The notes under the pieces were generated by a model that saw only the letters and a list, made by a program, of their open reading frames with translations, was not told the origin of the DNA and did no database searches. From Flammulina velutipes (lineage: Eukaryota; Basidiomycota; Agaricomycetes; Agaricales; Physalacriaceae), in contig CM022377.1 in NCBI GenBank assembly GCA_011800155.1, positions 496,001-560,000 of the forward strand: a stretch of 64,000 nt of DNA. Direction: 5' to 3'. The number at the start of each line of letters is the position of its first letter. Within the stretch, counting starts at the first letter, position 1. Both the position numbers and the translations under genes were made by a program. Positions 46,874 to 60,226 of this stretch are shown in pieces.

Positions 46874-47930
46874 ATGCTTTCTATTGTCGGCAGGCGCGCC
46901 GCTGCAGCCCTGGCAGATTCGGCCACTGGCTTGCCCTCCCTCTTTTCCCACCAAAAGACCAGAAGGATGCTCCCCGTAGAGATCCTCATAGAAATACTGG
47001 TCCACGCTATTCCTACCCACCCCCAAGTCACATCTATCCTCCGGGTCAACTCTCTCTTCCTCTCTGTCTCTCGATGCATTCTACATCAACACCTACGCTT
47101 CGCAAGCGTAGCACAGCTCGACAAATTCACCCAAACTCTAGAAACATCTACCCTAGCTTGCTCCCCGCGAAATATAACCGTTATCCTTCCCGGCGGCGCG
47201 TCCGGAAGCATCTTCGTGAGCCTCGATGCCGCGTTGGTCGCAATCTGCAGGGATCCAAGCGCCCAGGTATTAGACGACGGCAGGTTAGAGCTCGACAATC
47301 TTCGGTTCGTCTTGAATTCTCGTCTGGGAGACAAGCATCCTGAGAAAGTCTACGACGCGTTGAGCCGAGTCAAGTAGGTGGTCGTTTATAATATAAGTCA
47401 ATGATCGACGCCTGACCGCGACTTACTTAGCCCAACGACATTCCTGTGGACGGGTCCAGATCCGCCACATCATTTCTCAACTGCTGTGGGTGTCCTACTG
47501 CTCGTCTATACTTACACGAATACCTGATTCTATGAGCACACAGATTGTAGCGACGATCACGCCCTACCTCTTCATCGCCCTCTCAGAATGGACGAGGCTC
47601 CGTGAACTCACACTCACCAATATGGCATTCTACCCTTCTGCCGCAAAACATTCCCCACCACTTCCCGTTATTCCATCGTTGCGCTCGTTCTATCTCGGCC
47701 AGGTCGTATGCCTGCATGCGAACGCTATCGCGACGTACCTTCTCAGCAGTGCAAACGTAGGCCTGCGGTCCATGACACTGGTGGACGTATATCATGAGAG
47801 CATTTGGGGACCCAGAGTGAAGAAGGATCACATCCTGGCTGCCGTCCCCGACGACTTGCGGGATACCATTGCTTCTGTGCTTGATGTAGGCTCCAGGACC
47901 CAAAGAATAGATCGTTACACCGAGTGGTAG
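46874..47930 (+). CDS. F-box-like protein
   Basis: Three exons: 46874-47373, 47431-47485, 47544-47930; 313 aa. After about 32 residues comes MLPVEILIEILVHAIPTHPQ...ILRVNSLFLSVSRCILHQHL, which fits the F-box pattern used for SKP1 binding in agaricomycete F-box proteins. The rest (LRFASVAQLDKFTQTLE, GRLELDNLRFVL, WTRLRELTLTNMAF, LRSFYLGQVVCLHANAIATYLL) has the leucine spacing of degenerate LRRs. Probably a substrate adaptor of an SCF ubiquitin ligase; the target is unknown. The start could be the second ATG at the F-box itself. Confidence 0.7.
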
Positions 47931-48392
47931 TAACCTAAAAGGTGAGATTTACACTTTGACCTCAGGTTCTGGTTATTGGAAATGTGCTCATCGCGGTCAG
48001 GTGGTTCATGACTTTCACGATTTCGAACTGTTGTAAACATCTATACTCGTTGTATTTCTAGGCGTGTAGGTTATCAGTGATCTTTAATCTAGAATAGCGA
48101 TATGTGGCGCATAGTTCAAAAGTACTCGGAGGTTGCCGTTAGTCACGATCATGTGATTATCTGCTCGGTTTTCAGTCTCTTCATCGTTCTACTCAACATG
48201 AGTATGACTTCAGTTCTCCGCAACATTCGCTGGAACGGAGCACACTCCACGTCACAGTTCTGATCATTTTTGGGGATGCACGGGAAATGCATGCCTGTAA
48301 TGATGAGTTTGTCAGATTTCATGACACGGTCGCGCCGTGGCTTGCACTTCGTCTCCTTCTTGCCAGCATCTCAAAATTCCTGATTGAAAAAC
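47931..48392. other. Intergenic region
   Basis: 462 bp before the AIG1-like gene; has the octamer TGTGGCGC at 48103-48110, about 285 bp before the start codon. Confidence 0.45.
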
Positions 48393-49289
48393 ATGGCATC
48401 GACGACTCTACTTCCCAGAATAATCCTCCATTCCGGGTCAGCAGCTGCAATGACCGCTGCGTTCCTGGCCTTATTCCCAACCCAACTGAGCTTCGCTAAC
48501 CAATATGGCGGCTTGTCTCAATTCCTCACTATCCACGGGTACGATGGCGAGACTAGTCACATCACATCGTTTTCTAAAATTATACATAAGGTTGTTGATG
48601 GCCGTGCTAGCAATGCTTTTTAGTGTTCTTGCAGACTTATTTCCCCGCGCCACAGGTACGTCATTTTACATTGATGCTTCGTGTATGTCGCTGAACTAGA
48701 AGTTTAGCGTTTAAGCATATTAAACGTGCCATTCTTCTAGTGGCAATGCCCGTTAGTAGACCTTCCCTTTTCTTAGTCGATTTCATGACCATCTAACAAT
48801 CCTCGCTAGGTTGCTGCTGTCGTATCATCAATCTACTGGACACTTATCATCTTCTTCCCTAATCTCATTATACCGGGAGATGCTTCGGCTGAGAACACGG
48901 AACCGACTTCGATGGAGAACTCACCCTTCGAGGTGTTCCGTATTCCCCTTCATGTAGATTTGGGAATGCATGCCCTTCCCGGTGTAGCGCTCGTGCTCGA
49001 CTTCATGATCTTCGAAAAAAGATACTCGGATAAAATAGCTCGGCGCTATGCGCTTCCTGTGGCGATCCTAGCCACTGTGCTATACACATCTTGGGCTGAA
49101 TACTGCGCCAAGATCAATGGAACATGTAAGGTCTCATCCTCGGAAATGAGTAGCCGTTCTAACGGTTATTTTCTACCAGTCCCGTATCCTTTTCTCAATA
49201 CTTCATTTGAGGTTCGACTTGCTATCTATGCTGGGGCAACAGGGATTGCGTACGGGTCTTTCCGCATTCTAAATGCGCTTCACTCCTGA
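48393..49289 (+). CDS. FAR-17a/AIG1-like membrane hydrolase
   Basis: Five exons: 48393-48538, 48591-48655, 48741-48751 (11 nt), 48810-49125, 49180-49289; 215 aa. Six predicted TM helices. Family landmarks are YGGLSQFLTIHGLLMAVLAM (with the conserved Thr), VAMPVAAVVSSIYWTLI, HVDLGMHALPGVALVLDFMI (with the conserved His) and FPYPFLNT. Animal AIG1/ADTRP are threonine hydrolases of FAHFA lipids; yeast relatives are ER membrane proteins. The 11-nt exon coding (V)AMP is required, because the flanking exons do not join in frame without it and the family has V-A-x-P at this point. Confidence 0.88.
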
Positions 49290-50042
49290 GGTATGTTGGT
49301 GCACTTATATAGCTGAAGGCTCTACGACTCATGCCACACCGCTAGTTTTTAGGTTTTATTAATAGCAGTAGAACAAGCGTGCATAACAAATTACACGCGA
49401 CATCACTCCGTTTCAATAAACAGTTGGTACTTCTGGCTACTTCTCGATCCACCTGACGCATCCTCGCGACGTATTGTACGCCAGAAGACTCTGTCATGAG
49501 GATTGGATACATCATATTGCAAGGCAGTATCTCAATAGATTAGACCCGTTCTACTCACAAGGCCCGTTCTTGTTTTGCCGAGAAGCGAGAAGTCGGAAGA
49601 CTGAGCGGCGGATGATACATGCCTTCCAGGAGACATAGCGTTTCTCGAGAGAGAAATGGCGTTGAATCTCACCTTTTGAACGTGCCAACCACGTTTCCGA
49701 ATCGCAAGTTGGGCGTAGTGGTGCCAAGGAGTCTTGCTCGCTCCAAAAAAGAAGCTTTGATCGTTCCTGATCCTCTCTTTCTCTTTTACCAACTGAACCA
49801 CTGAAAAGCAAAGAACCGAATTATTCCCTTTCCACGACTCTGAGCAGATGCCATCCAAGACTTTTCAGATATTCTTCGCCAGATTGACGGCAGTTCGAAC
49901 GGTTTCTTCTCGGGATGCGCCACAATCTCCCTCTGCTCACGGGCCATGGTCAAGCGTGTAAAGCCAGATATTATCCGAGGTCCAGAAAACTACTTAAAGC
50001 TATGGAATTCTTCTGGTTGGAGCATCGACGCCGAACGCAACC
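49290..50042. other. Intergenic region upstream of GH7
   Basis: 753 bp. A minus-strand 108-codon frame at 49532-49858 shows no family features. The right half should hold the cellulase promoter; no TATA box is obvious. Confidence 0.45.
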
Positions 50043-51514
50043 ATGTTCAACAAGGCCGCTCTTGTAGTCTCCGCGCTTCTTTCTGTTGTCATCGCGCAGC
50101 AGGTCGGGACGCAAGAAGCAGAAAGACACCCGTCTCTCACCATTCAGCAATGTTCTGCCGGAGGCTCGTGCACGACTCAGGTATGTCTCGTCGTTGTTAT
50201 GAGAGAATTTTTGTCTGAATAAAACTTTTCAGACGCGCTCAGTCGTCTTGGATTCTAACTGGCGCTGGCTTCACACCACGTCTGGATACACCAACTGTTA
50301 CACTGGCAACACGTGGAATACGAGTCTTTGCTCGAGCCCGAGTACCTGCGCCAGCAATTGCGCTTTAGATGGGGCCAAGTACAGCGAAACATACGGCATC
50401 ACCACCAGCGGAAACGCTCTCACTCTCAAATTCGTCACGTCAAGTCAGCAAAAGAACATCGGCTCTCGCGTCTATCTTTTGGAGAATGAATCATCCTACC
50501 AGATGTTCAGCTTGAAGAATCAAGAATTCACCTTCGACGTCGACGTCTCGAAACTCCCTTGTGGCTTGAACGGTGCCCTCTACTTTGTCGAGATGGACAA
50601 GGACGGAGGCATGGGCAAGTACTCGACCAACAAGGCTGGGGCCAAGTACGGGACCGGCTACTGTGATGCGCAATGCCCACATGATATCAAGTTTATCAAC
50701 GGAGAGGTGAGTTGTTCAGATTATTTCTGGGCCATGCGCTCATTCATCCTAGGCCAACATTCTTGGCTGGACCGCTTCCCCCAACGATACCAACGCGGGC
50801 ACTGGCCAGTACGGCGCGTGCTGCAGCGAGATGGATATCTGGGAAGCCAACTCGATCTCATCCGCCTACACCCCACACGTTTGCACCAGCACCGGCCTGA
50901 CTCGCTGCCAAGGTACCGATTGCGGTGACGGTGATCAGCGCTACGAGAGTATCTGTGACAAGGACGGATGCGACTTCAACTCGTGGCGTCAAGGCGACCA
51001 GTCATTCTACGGCCCAGGCAAAACTGTCAACACCAACTCCAAGTTCACCGTCGTTACCCAGTTCATCACCACCGACGGCACAGCGAACGGCGCTCTCAAG
51101 GAGATTCGTCGCATCTACGTACAGAATGGCAAAGTCATCCAGAACTCCTACTCGACCTTCGACGGTCTCACCCAGTACAACTCCATCTCCGACGAGTTCT
51201 GCAATGCGCAGAAGAACTTGTTCGACGACAACCACTCCTTCGAGGAGCGCGGCGGCATGAGGAAGATGGGTGACGTGTTCTCGAAGGGAATGGTTTTGGT
51301 TTTGAGTTTGTGGGACGACCACGCCGTGAACATGCTTTGGCTCGACAGCGACTACCCCACCGATGCGGACCCATCGAAGCCCGGTATCTCTCGTGGACCG
51401 TGTTCCACTGATTCCGGCAAGCCCGAGGACGTCGAGGCTAACAGCCCCGACGCGACCGTCATTTACTCTAACATCAAGTACGGTCCCCTCAACTCGACCT
51501 ACAGGGCGTCGTAG
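50043..51514 (+). CDS. GH7 cellulase (cellobiohydrolase I type), without CBM
   Basis: Three exons: 50043-50180, 50233-50706, 50753-51514; 457 aa. Signal peptide of about 18 residues ([18 protein letters not shown]). The mature start [19 protein letters not shown] and [20 protein letters not shown] are classic GH7. The catalytic motif EMDIWEAN places the nucleophile at Glu230, Asp232 and the acid/base at Glu235. [40 protein letters not shown] and SDYPTDA match cellobiohydrolases, suggesting tunnel loops are present. The protein ends at the catalytic core ([14 protein letters not shown]) with no linker or CBM1. Secreted and acts on crystalline cellulose from the reducing end. Confidence 0.95.
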
Positions 51515-52346
51515 GAGAACGGAAGCAAATTTATCGTGGGGTTTTACGTCTTTCACGTCTTCTTTACTTTTCGCAACAGTCATGTTGTACTTCTCATCTC
51601 CCAGCGATTGTTTTGTCGGGTTCGTACTTAGTGCAACTTGGGAACATTGAATCCGTTCCTTGTGTACGCAACGCAACCGATTAACGTAGTCTAGCTGTTT
51701 TTACTATACTTCATGTAACAATTCAATCGCTTCAATCATTCATACGGTGACTATGACACGGGCATTTTCCATGCATGATTCAGATGCATGCTTTGTCCTT
51801 CCCGTTTATGTGGCGTGCTGTTTTATTGTTGTGATTTCAATGGGCTGGGGTCAAGATGGGATACCTTAATGATTATCTCAAAGTATTTTTAGTGCACAGA
51901 ATAGTATAGTGGTAAAGAAATGGCCTGTTAGTTTGTTTTCGGCACGATAACGAGGGCAAGATACAAAGGTAAACAAATACGCCACCTTTCTCTCTCATAT
52001 ACTTCGATGTCTAAAAGATTCTCATCCTCCAATCTCAATTATTCCGTCACTAGGCCTAGGGCGGAAATATTCCCTCTCTATCTCTCCTTCAGCCTGGCAA
52101 CACGTTAACCAACGATCCGGTCGGACATTGTCCGTGTCAAAAACTTGCCACCTCCTGGTCTATAACAGGTCAGGTTTCACATGGAGTGTATCTACCCTCT
52201 TTGTCTCTCTTGTGCTCATGATTGACTATCATCTCATCTCACTGATCGGTAATTGGACGTCGGCTGGCTAGTCCTGACTTTGGAACTAAATGCTATTCGG
52301 CTGGGTACATGACACACTACTTAAGTCCTCTCAACCCGCCCAACCA
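51515..52346. other. Intergenic region
   Basis: 832 bp between GH7 and the second SNG1-like gene, same orientation. Contains the octamer TGTGGCGT (51809-51816) and a related ACGCCACC near 51980. The downstream gene's frame is open from an earlier ATG at 52290. Confidence 0.45.
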
Positions 52347-53898
52347 ATGTCTGCTCCGACCACCATGAGTATCAACAGCGAGGCGTCCTACAAACAGACT
52401 ACGGCCCTTGACAACCCTTCATCGCCTTCAGCCATGGGAAATGACTTCACTGACGCTTCCAATGAGCGCGGACGCAAAATCTACCTGAAAGCCATGTTTA
52501 CTTCTTCCCTTGGACTAACAGTAGCGCTTCTCGCCATCTTTAGTATCTACTGGGGTGCTCTGTGGCGAACGCCAGAACATCAGCTAGAGGGTTGGGTGAT
52601 CAACTTTGACAGCGATGGTGATGGGGCAATTGGGATGGCTGTCACACAGGGCCTCTTGGCCTCTTCGTCGTCTTCCAAGGTGCGCTGGGAGCGGAGAGAT
52701 ATCCCTGCAGAGGACGTAGGTACACTCGTCAACGAGCAAAAAGCCTGGATTGCGATTACCAGTACGTGTCTTGGCTGACACTTCCACTAATAAAGCACGC
52801 ACTGAACACACCTTCCAGTCAACGAAAACGCGTCCATAAACCTCATCAATGCAGACTCTGATTACGACCCAACGTCAGCTGTGACCATCTACGTCGCAGA
52901 AGCCCGTAACGAGAATGCCTTCCGGTCGATTATACGCCCGACCACAGAATATACCCTCCAAAGCATCTACGATTCCTTCGCACAGCAACGCTTATCGAGC
53001 ATGTCTTCCTCCACGTTATCCGCCCTCCACTCTTCCTCGCCTCAGGCCATCACTAAGCCCATCTCCCACACCCTTATTAATCTCGCGCCGTTCAACGTCC
53101 CCGTGGCATCGGCCATGACGTTCGTCGGCCTAATTTACCTCCTCATCCTATCCTTCTTCATCGTAATGAGCGGCCTCGGCGCAAGGCAGGCTTCGGGTCT
53201 GGAAAGAACGCTCAGCACCGCGAGCCTCATACGCGTACGCGTCGTGTCGGTCCTCGTCGCCTACTTCTTCATCAGCCTGTTCTACTCCCTCTTGAGCCGC
53301 GCATTCCAGGTGGACTTTTCTAGAAAGTGTGTCCTGTGCCCTGTGTGTAAGACAAGACGTATTGACGGGATGCATGTTAGATTCGGCCATTCCGGATTCT
53401 TGGTGTTCTGGATGGTGAACTATAGTGGGATGTTGAGCGTCGGTCTTGCACTTGAAGCCATGGTCACCGTACTCACTCCGCGGTTTGTGCCGTTCTTCAT
53501 GCTGTTATGGGTTATCGGTGAGTTTGGATTGATTTGACAACTTTTTCAGGACTAAATAATTGAGTTTTTAAAGTGAACGTTTCTGTCTGTTCTATGCCTA
53601 TCGACGTTATGCCTATCATCTATCGCTACGGATATGCCATGCCTTTCTACAACGTCTCAGGAGCTGTTCGTACCATCCTGTTCGGTACCAAGAACGAGGG
53701 TCAGTGTCTAGCTCACGCTTCTGTTACCCTCAATAATTGACATTTCCACTCATAGTTGGTATGCACATAGGGATTTTGATTGCTTGGGCAGCACTGTCAG
53801 GCCTTATTGTCCTTCCATTATCTCAGTGGTACAGGCGCAGGTCCTTCTTCAAAACGATACTTGAGATGAAGAAACCCAACTCTTCTTACGCCACGTAG
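52347..53898 (+). CDS. SNG1-like membrane protein, DUF3533 family (copy 2)
   Basis: Five exons: 52347-52761, 52819-53326, 53381-53517, 53574-53699, 53756-53898; 442 aa. Same architecture as the gene at 12498: N-terminal TM (VALLAIFSIYWGALW), large loop ending ARNENAFRSIIRPTTEYTLQ, then FNVPVASAMTFVGLIYLLIL, LSRAFQVDFSRK, FGHSGFLVFWMVNYSGMLSV and MPFYNVSGAVRTILFGTKNE. Two introns are shared in position with copy 1; the C-terminal half has two extra introns and the loop one. The two are diverged paralogues about 38 kb apart. In-frame upstream ATG at 52290 would add 19 residues. Confidence 0.88.
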
Positions 53899-54170
53899 GA
53901 CTTGGACGGAGCCACGAACACCTCAATTAGACAGACTATTTTACTTAGTTTCAAGGAATATGTCGTTTGTTTTTGCTTGAATAATACACATAGGAATATT
54001 TCAATGATACATAATATGGAGGAGTGTATAAACTAGAAAGGTGTAAGTATTCTCGATAGTGTCCACAGCTACGTCGTACTCACGTTAATTGGACAAGATG
54101 GAGGTTACATGCTGACAGCGAATGCTCGAATTATACATCGGCGTCCCCTACCAAGGTAGAAGACATTGGT

Positions 54171-55754
54171 TTACCCAAAGTACCATACCACAAGCTCTCT
54201 TTCCGTACCATTTTTGTTGGTCTATAGAGCATGAGTATCAGTCATTTGAATGATCATGGTAAGTACTCACCTTGACCGCCACTATCCTCTCTTCATCCAT
54301 GATCACACTATGTACCTCACACCCGCTTTCATCCAACAGCCCATTATCAAGCGACAAAGTATGCAACAAAAAAGGCATCGTATCAGTGAAAGTCTCTTCA
54401 AATGGCCCAGATTTCGAACGATGCGTAATGTTGTTCGACACCCCGCTCTCGAAATATAGTTTGACTGCGTAAGGGTTGAAGTCAAGTATACATATGTCAC
54501 GACTGCCGGGTTGTCCCAACACGAATCGCTGTCCCGACGTCGTCGTGATTAGGTCGTTCCGGATATGGGGCAGCCAGCGTGTATTTCCCAGGCCCCATTG
54601 TGACCACCCGATGCTGACAGACGGCGCTCCCTGTTCTGGGACGAAAGGGAGGAGAGCACAACGACGCACAAAAGCCAGATAGGTCAATATCTCCGGCATT
54701 GTGATGGAAAGGTAATGAAGGTGGAGAATGATGAGCGCGTCATCTGGGTTGGGATGGAATGGATGGCGAGGGTCGGTGGTGAAGCTGTTGTGGTTGGGAG
54801 AGGCGCGACACGCGGCGTGGGAGAGCGAGAACGATCTTCGGAGTCGAGGTAACTCAAAACACGCGACCGGTTCGTGTTTCTGGTCATCGTCGATGCGCCA
54901 TACATCCAGACGGTGCGCGAAGAAATTTGGGAGCAGAAGGAGGGTCGGAGAGAGGAAGGTCAGTCCGGAGTATGTTCCAGGCTGCGAAAGGATAGTCCTG
55001 ATCTCAGTGCCCATTTTCCAGTCGAAGATGTAGATGGGATCTGGTCCAATAGCATGCCCGAGCTCGTGTGTAGACAGAACGAGGTGGTCTCCGACGATCT
55101 CGACGCCAACGGACAGTTTCGTGACGGGTCTGTCACTCACGAATATACTGTGTTTGCGCGCGAGAGGATGTGGTTTCTTGTCTGAAAGACTGTATAGCTT
55201 GATTCGGAGATTTGGATATGGGTCCCTATAGGAAGCGTAAGGTCAACGATACAGTGTTTGGAAGAGAATGCATACATGACGATGGCAGCGAACAGATCGT
55301 GTTCGTATAACGCGATCCCGATGTCCACAATGGTGCTATCCACGTCGAGAGTATCCCATTCGCAAATATCGCCCGGAGAGGTCGGTAATCGAATAAACGA
55401 GACCCTCCTTCCTCCGGAGCTGCCCAAGAAATACGCGCCGCCTGAAAACTCATAGATGCCCGTATCCCTGTCGGCGAGGCGCAACGTCTTCGTGAACACG
55501 GGCTTCATGTGTAGCCAGGCATTTTTGTGTCGTTCCAGGGCTTGCAGACAGTCCGATATAGGCATTGTACAGTTCGGATTGTGAACCATTCCATGGGTTT
55601 CCAAGGCCATTTGGTATCGGAGCTGAATGGAGTCGCGGATGGTGTCGTTGATGAGTTTGCACGTGCATTGGCACCGATGTAAATCTCGCAGTGATAGATG
55701 ACTGAAGAGGTTAACGAGTAGTTCCTGAGGAAGTTGTTGTAGAACGGAAGCCAT
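54171..55754 (-). CDS. F-box protein
   Basis: Three exons: 55754-55276, 55225-54271, 54221-54171; 494 aa. The N-terminal VLQQLPQELLVNLFSHLSLRDLHRCQCTCKLIND is a clear F-box (SKP1-binding) motif. The remainder is beta-rich, with repeated short strands and YNL/VW-type motifs (IKLYSLSDKKPH, LDVWRIDDDQKHEP, DICILDFNPYAVKLYF), suggesting a propeller-like substrate domain as in many agaricomycete F-box proteins. The last intron (GTGAGTACTTACC...CTATAG) gives the end TNKNGTERELVVWYFG. A TGTGGCGT octamer (55805-55812) lies about 50 bp before the start codon. Confidence 0.82.
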
Positions 55755-55953
55755 CGTGGTCACTGAAAGAGAGCACTCGGCAGATTCCGGCCGTAGGCTT
55801 TCAATGTGGCGTACAAATTACCCTACGTAGACTTCATACTTTAAGCAGCAAGGGCTATGCCCAGTTGCGCAATCCTACAAGAAGACGTGTCGCATATTTC
55901 TCGATTGTGTAAGTAATCTACAAATGAAATTTCCGCCTTCGTTGCCAAGTCCT

Positions 55954-57403
<1,450 letters not shown>

Positions 57404-57445
57404 GATGGTGGGTAGAGGAAGGATAGACACGTGCGCTGCTCTACC
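57404..57445. promoter_or_regulatory. 42-bp divergent intergenic region
   Basis: Only 42 bp separate the GDP-L-fucose synthase ATG (leftward) from the FAD synthase ATG (rightward). No TATA box is visible; a CACGTG E-box-like hexamer lies at about 57429-57434. Transcription start sites probably lie inside the opposite gene or the UTRs are nearly absent. Confidence 0.6.
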
Positions 57446-58443
57446 ATGGACTCCGCTAAAATCGCAGACGACGTCTACAAACTCGCGGAATCCGACGAGC
57501 TCATCGCGCCGCTCGTCAAGGAGGCTATTGCGGTCATCGAGCAGGCATTGGATACCCATGGGTGGGTCTTGGCCCAAGCAAACGCCCGTTATCCATGTAA
57601 CAATATTCAAGGCAGGATCGCATATCCATAAGCTTCAACGGCGGCAAGGACTGCACGGTGCTGCTCTATATCTACGCCGGCGTCCTCGCAAGACGATCCA
57701 AGAACGTCAAGCAGAAGATACGTGCCATCTACATTGCTGTTCCCTCGCCGTTCTCCGACCTCGAAGCGTTCATCGAGCGCGCTGCAAAGGACTACAACCT
57801 TGACCTGTTCCACTGCAGACCGCCTGAGGAAGAAGAGACTGAGCCGGTGGAGAGCGTGATAACGCCCTCGGCGCAGACGCCCGTCACAGCGGACTACACG
57901 CTTTCGCGGCCCAAGGCTGCTGGCAAGGCCAAGGGCGGCCTCGGCATGCTTCACGCCCTCGAAATATACAAACAGCGCTTCCCGAAGATATCAGCTATTC
58001 TTATTGGCACTCGCAGGTCAGATCCCCATGGCGGTATGTCTCCTCCATCCTGAATATATGCGCTTTCTAAAGCCAGCAGCAATATTATCTCACCGAAACA
58101 TGACCGACGCTGGCTGGCCCCAGTACGAGCGTGTCAACCCTATCATAAATTGGGACTATGCCGACGTCTGGACGTTCCTGCGGCAGCTGCAGGTGCCCTA
58201 CTGCTCTTTGTACGACGAAGGGTAAGCTGTCGTACTCCGAGTCGACTACTCTGATACTAACCCGTTGATAGGTACACTTCGCTGGGCTCAACATACAATA
58301 CCTTTCCTAATCCCGCGCTGCTGTGTTCTTCAAACGACGAGAAGCCAACGTACAATCCCGCCTTTCAACTATCAGACGGGAATCTAGAGCGCTGTGGGAG
58401 AGGCATGAACCCGTCAGCTATTCCCGCTGCACTCAAGGCTTGA
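57446..58443 (+). CDS. FAD1: FAD synthase (FMN adenylyltransferase)
   Basis: Four exons: 57446-57565, 57616-58033, 58080-58221, 58272-58443; 283 aa, close to yeast FAD1. It transfers AMP from ATP to FMN. The PAPS-reductase-like fold is shown by ISISFNGGKDCTVLL (the pyrophosphate loop), FPKISAILIGTRRSDPHG, and the flavin-binding MTDAGWP...RVNPIINWDYADVWTFLR. Then come [25 protein letters not shown] and RCGRGMNPSAIPAAL. An insertion rich in Glu/Pro/Thr (about residues 110-145) is unusual in length but in frame. The junction HGW/DRISISF uses the second CAG, giving the family string. Confidence 0.93.
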
Positions 58444-58793
58444 AGAAAAATAGAACGGAAGGACGTTTAGATCTCCAGTATTTTGTTGTACTTGTTGCTC
58501 ACCAATCTAGAATGTATTTGAAGGATGTCATACCTTGCTGCGAGTCACTCGGCGCCGGAGGAAAGAGTTATTACGAAAGATACGAACGTTCCACTCGTCC
58601 ACAACGTATGGTCTCTCGCTATCACTTATTGGGTACACAAACCCCCCAGTGGCCAAGTCAATTATCGGGGAGAAAGGTGGCGCAATGACAAATGAAGAAC
58701 TATTATCGTTCTAGTTATCCAATTTCTATGGATTGTTCTGGGGAAAGAGCCGTACTTGCAAAGACAAAACACATCTTCATGTCGATAACACGC
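58444..58793. other. Intergenic between convergent genes
   Basis: 350 bp between the stops of FAD synthase and the aquaglyceroporin. Presumably both 3' UTRs; nothing else recognised. Confidence 0.45.
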
Positions 58794-60226
58794 TCAAACA
58801 GCTTGAGACCCCCCAGTTGAAGCTTTCCCAGACATTGTAGAGTTTCTCTTTCGCCTACTTGTAGAAAGCGAGTAAGCAAACACGAGAACATAACGCCACG
58901 CCACATACCTGGAAAGGAACCTATTGATCAAACTATCTTCTCCGTCGTAGACGAACAGATCATAGAACATGGCAGCAACCTGCATGCCCAATATGGGAGC
59001 AATTATGCCGCCCCACAGCCAATATTGACTTGAGATACCGTCAGATCGGATATTACGCCACAATTGCAGAGAAAAAGAGACTGACTGTCTATACGAAAAC
59101 ACCTGACGCCCCCATCCCGCAATAGCTGTAAGGATACGCGGTCCAAAATCGCGTGCGGGGTTCACAGCGAAACCTGTGTTAGATCAGCGGGGAAAAGAGG
59201 ATAACGGGCAAGACAAATAACCTGTCTGCATTCCGAAGCATATTCCCAGCCCGAAGAGGAGGAAGAAGAGGGCGATGGGAAGGAGGCCGGGTTGGATGGG
59301 TCCGTTGCGGGTGTCGGTGCACGCGAGGATGATGAGCATGAGCAGGAAAGCACCGGTGAATTCTGAGAAGAAGGCAGCGGCGTCTGGGACGTAGTCGAGC
59401 TGTAGTAGTGATTGGAATATATTCATAGGAGGCAAAAAGAGAAATACATACGGCATAGGTCCCAAAGAACCCCGCAGTGGCAAGCGTTCGACGCGATCCG
59501 CCCTCAAACAGATTAATCGCGTGGTAATAGTTGGCATAAACCAGCGCGGCGCCAAATATCCCGCCCATAAGCTGTGCGAAGATGTACGCTGGGACTTTGC
59601 GCCACGGGAAGCCGCGCCATGTTGCTAATGCCAGCGTCACCTATAACATACCTCTCAGAACTTGGAAAGAAGAAGGGATTGGGTTTACCATACCGCAGGA
59701 TTAATATGTCCGCCAGATATGCCTCCGCTGATCCATGCGCCAAGGCCGATACCTGTGATCGCGGGTGATCAGGTCCAGTGCGGATACGATGGGAGGAGGT
59801 GTCTTACCTATTCCCCAGCCCAAGGCGATCGAAGACCAGTCCTGCGACGTTGGTGAGATATGGGCGACGAGGAGCGTGCAAGGGAGACTCACACCGTGGA
59901 TGGATGAGGTGACGTTGGGGTTGGCGGAGAGAACGGCCTGTGCGCCACCGGCGCATCCGAACATAACTAGCACGGCGGTGCCTACGAACTCTGCTGCTGT
60001 AGTTTTGAGGGTTGAGCTGCGTGGAGTGTCATGAGTACTCAAGGTAGGGAATATCGTTCGGGAAACCCTACCGATATCGCCCCAACCTGGACGTGTCCAC
60101 TGGCGCAGAGACTGGGGCGGCGGAGGGGGCGACCTCGTCGTGGTTATAATGGTGGCGCTCTTGAGAGTTCACCTTGGTAAAGGTAGGCGAAACAGGTGGC
60201 GAGTCGTATTCATTGGTGTTGCCCAT
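58794..60226 (-). CDS. Aquaglyceroporin (MIP family channel)
   Basis: About nine exons, roughly 331 aa; exon 1 is 60226-60072, exon 2 60016-59893, stop 58796-58794. The N-terminal cytosolic tail ([16 protein letters not shown] onward) has about 50 residues. Both pore motifs are intact: SGGHINPAV and [12 protein letters not shown]. The Asp after NPAR is the mark of glycerol-conducting members. Other landmarks are [59 protein letters not shown] and [20 protein letters not shown]. The C-terminus is basic and Ser-rich. It is a plasma-membrane channel for glycerol and water. Two of its introns carry the ACGCCACA octamer (58898-58905 and 59055-59062). Confidence 0.92.

Noticed and set aside
49532..49858. 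108-codon minus-strand frame before the GH7 gene
   Set aside because: No recognisable motif and no partner exon; probably chance.
51002..51676. 224-codon minus-strand open frame
   Set aside because: It lies antisense to the GH7 catalytic exon, whose codon bias keeps the opposite frame open; no family features.
55131..55141. GTGAGT donor in the F-box protein gene near 55140
   Set aside because: The frame reads through without a stop and the continuous protein is more plausible than a tiny or distant splice.
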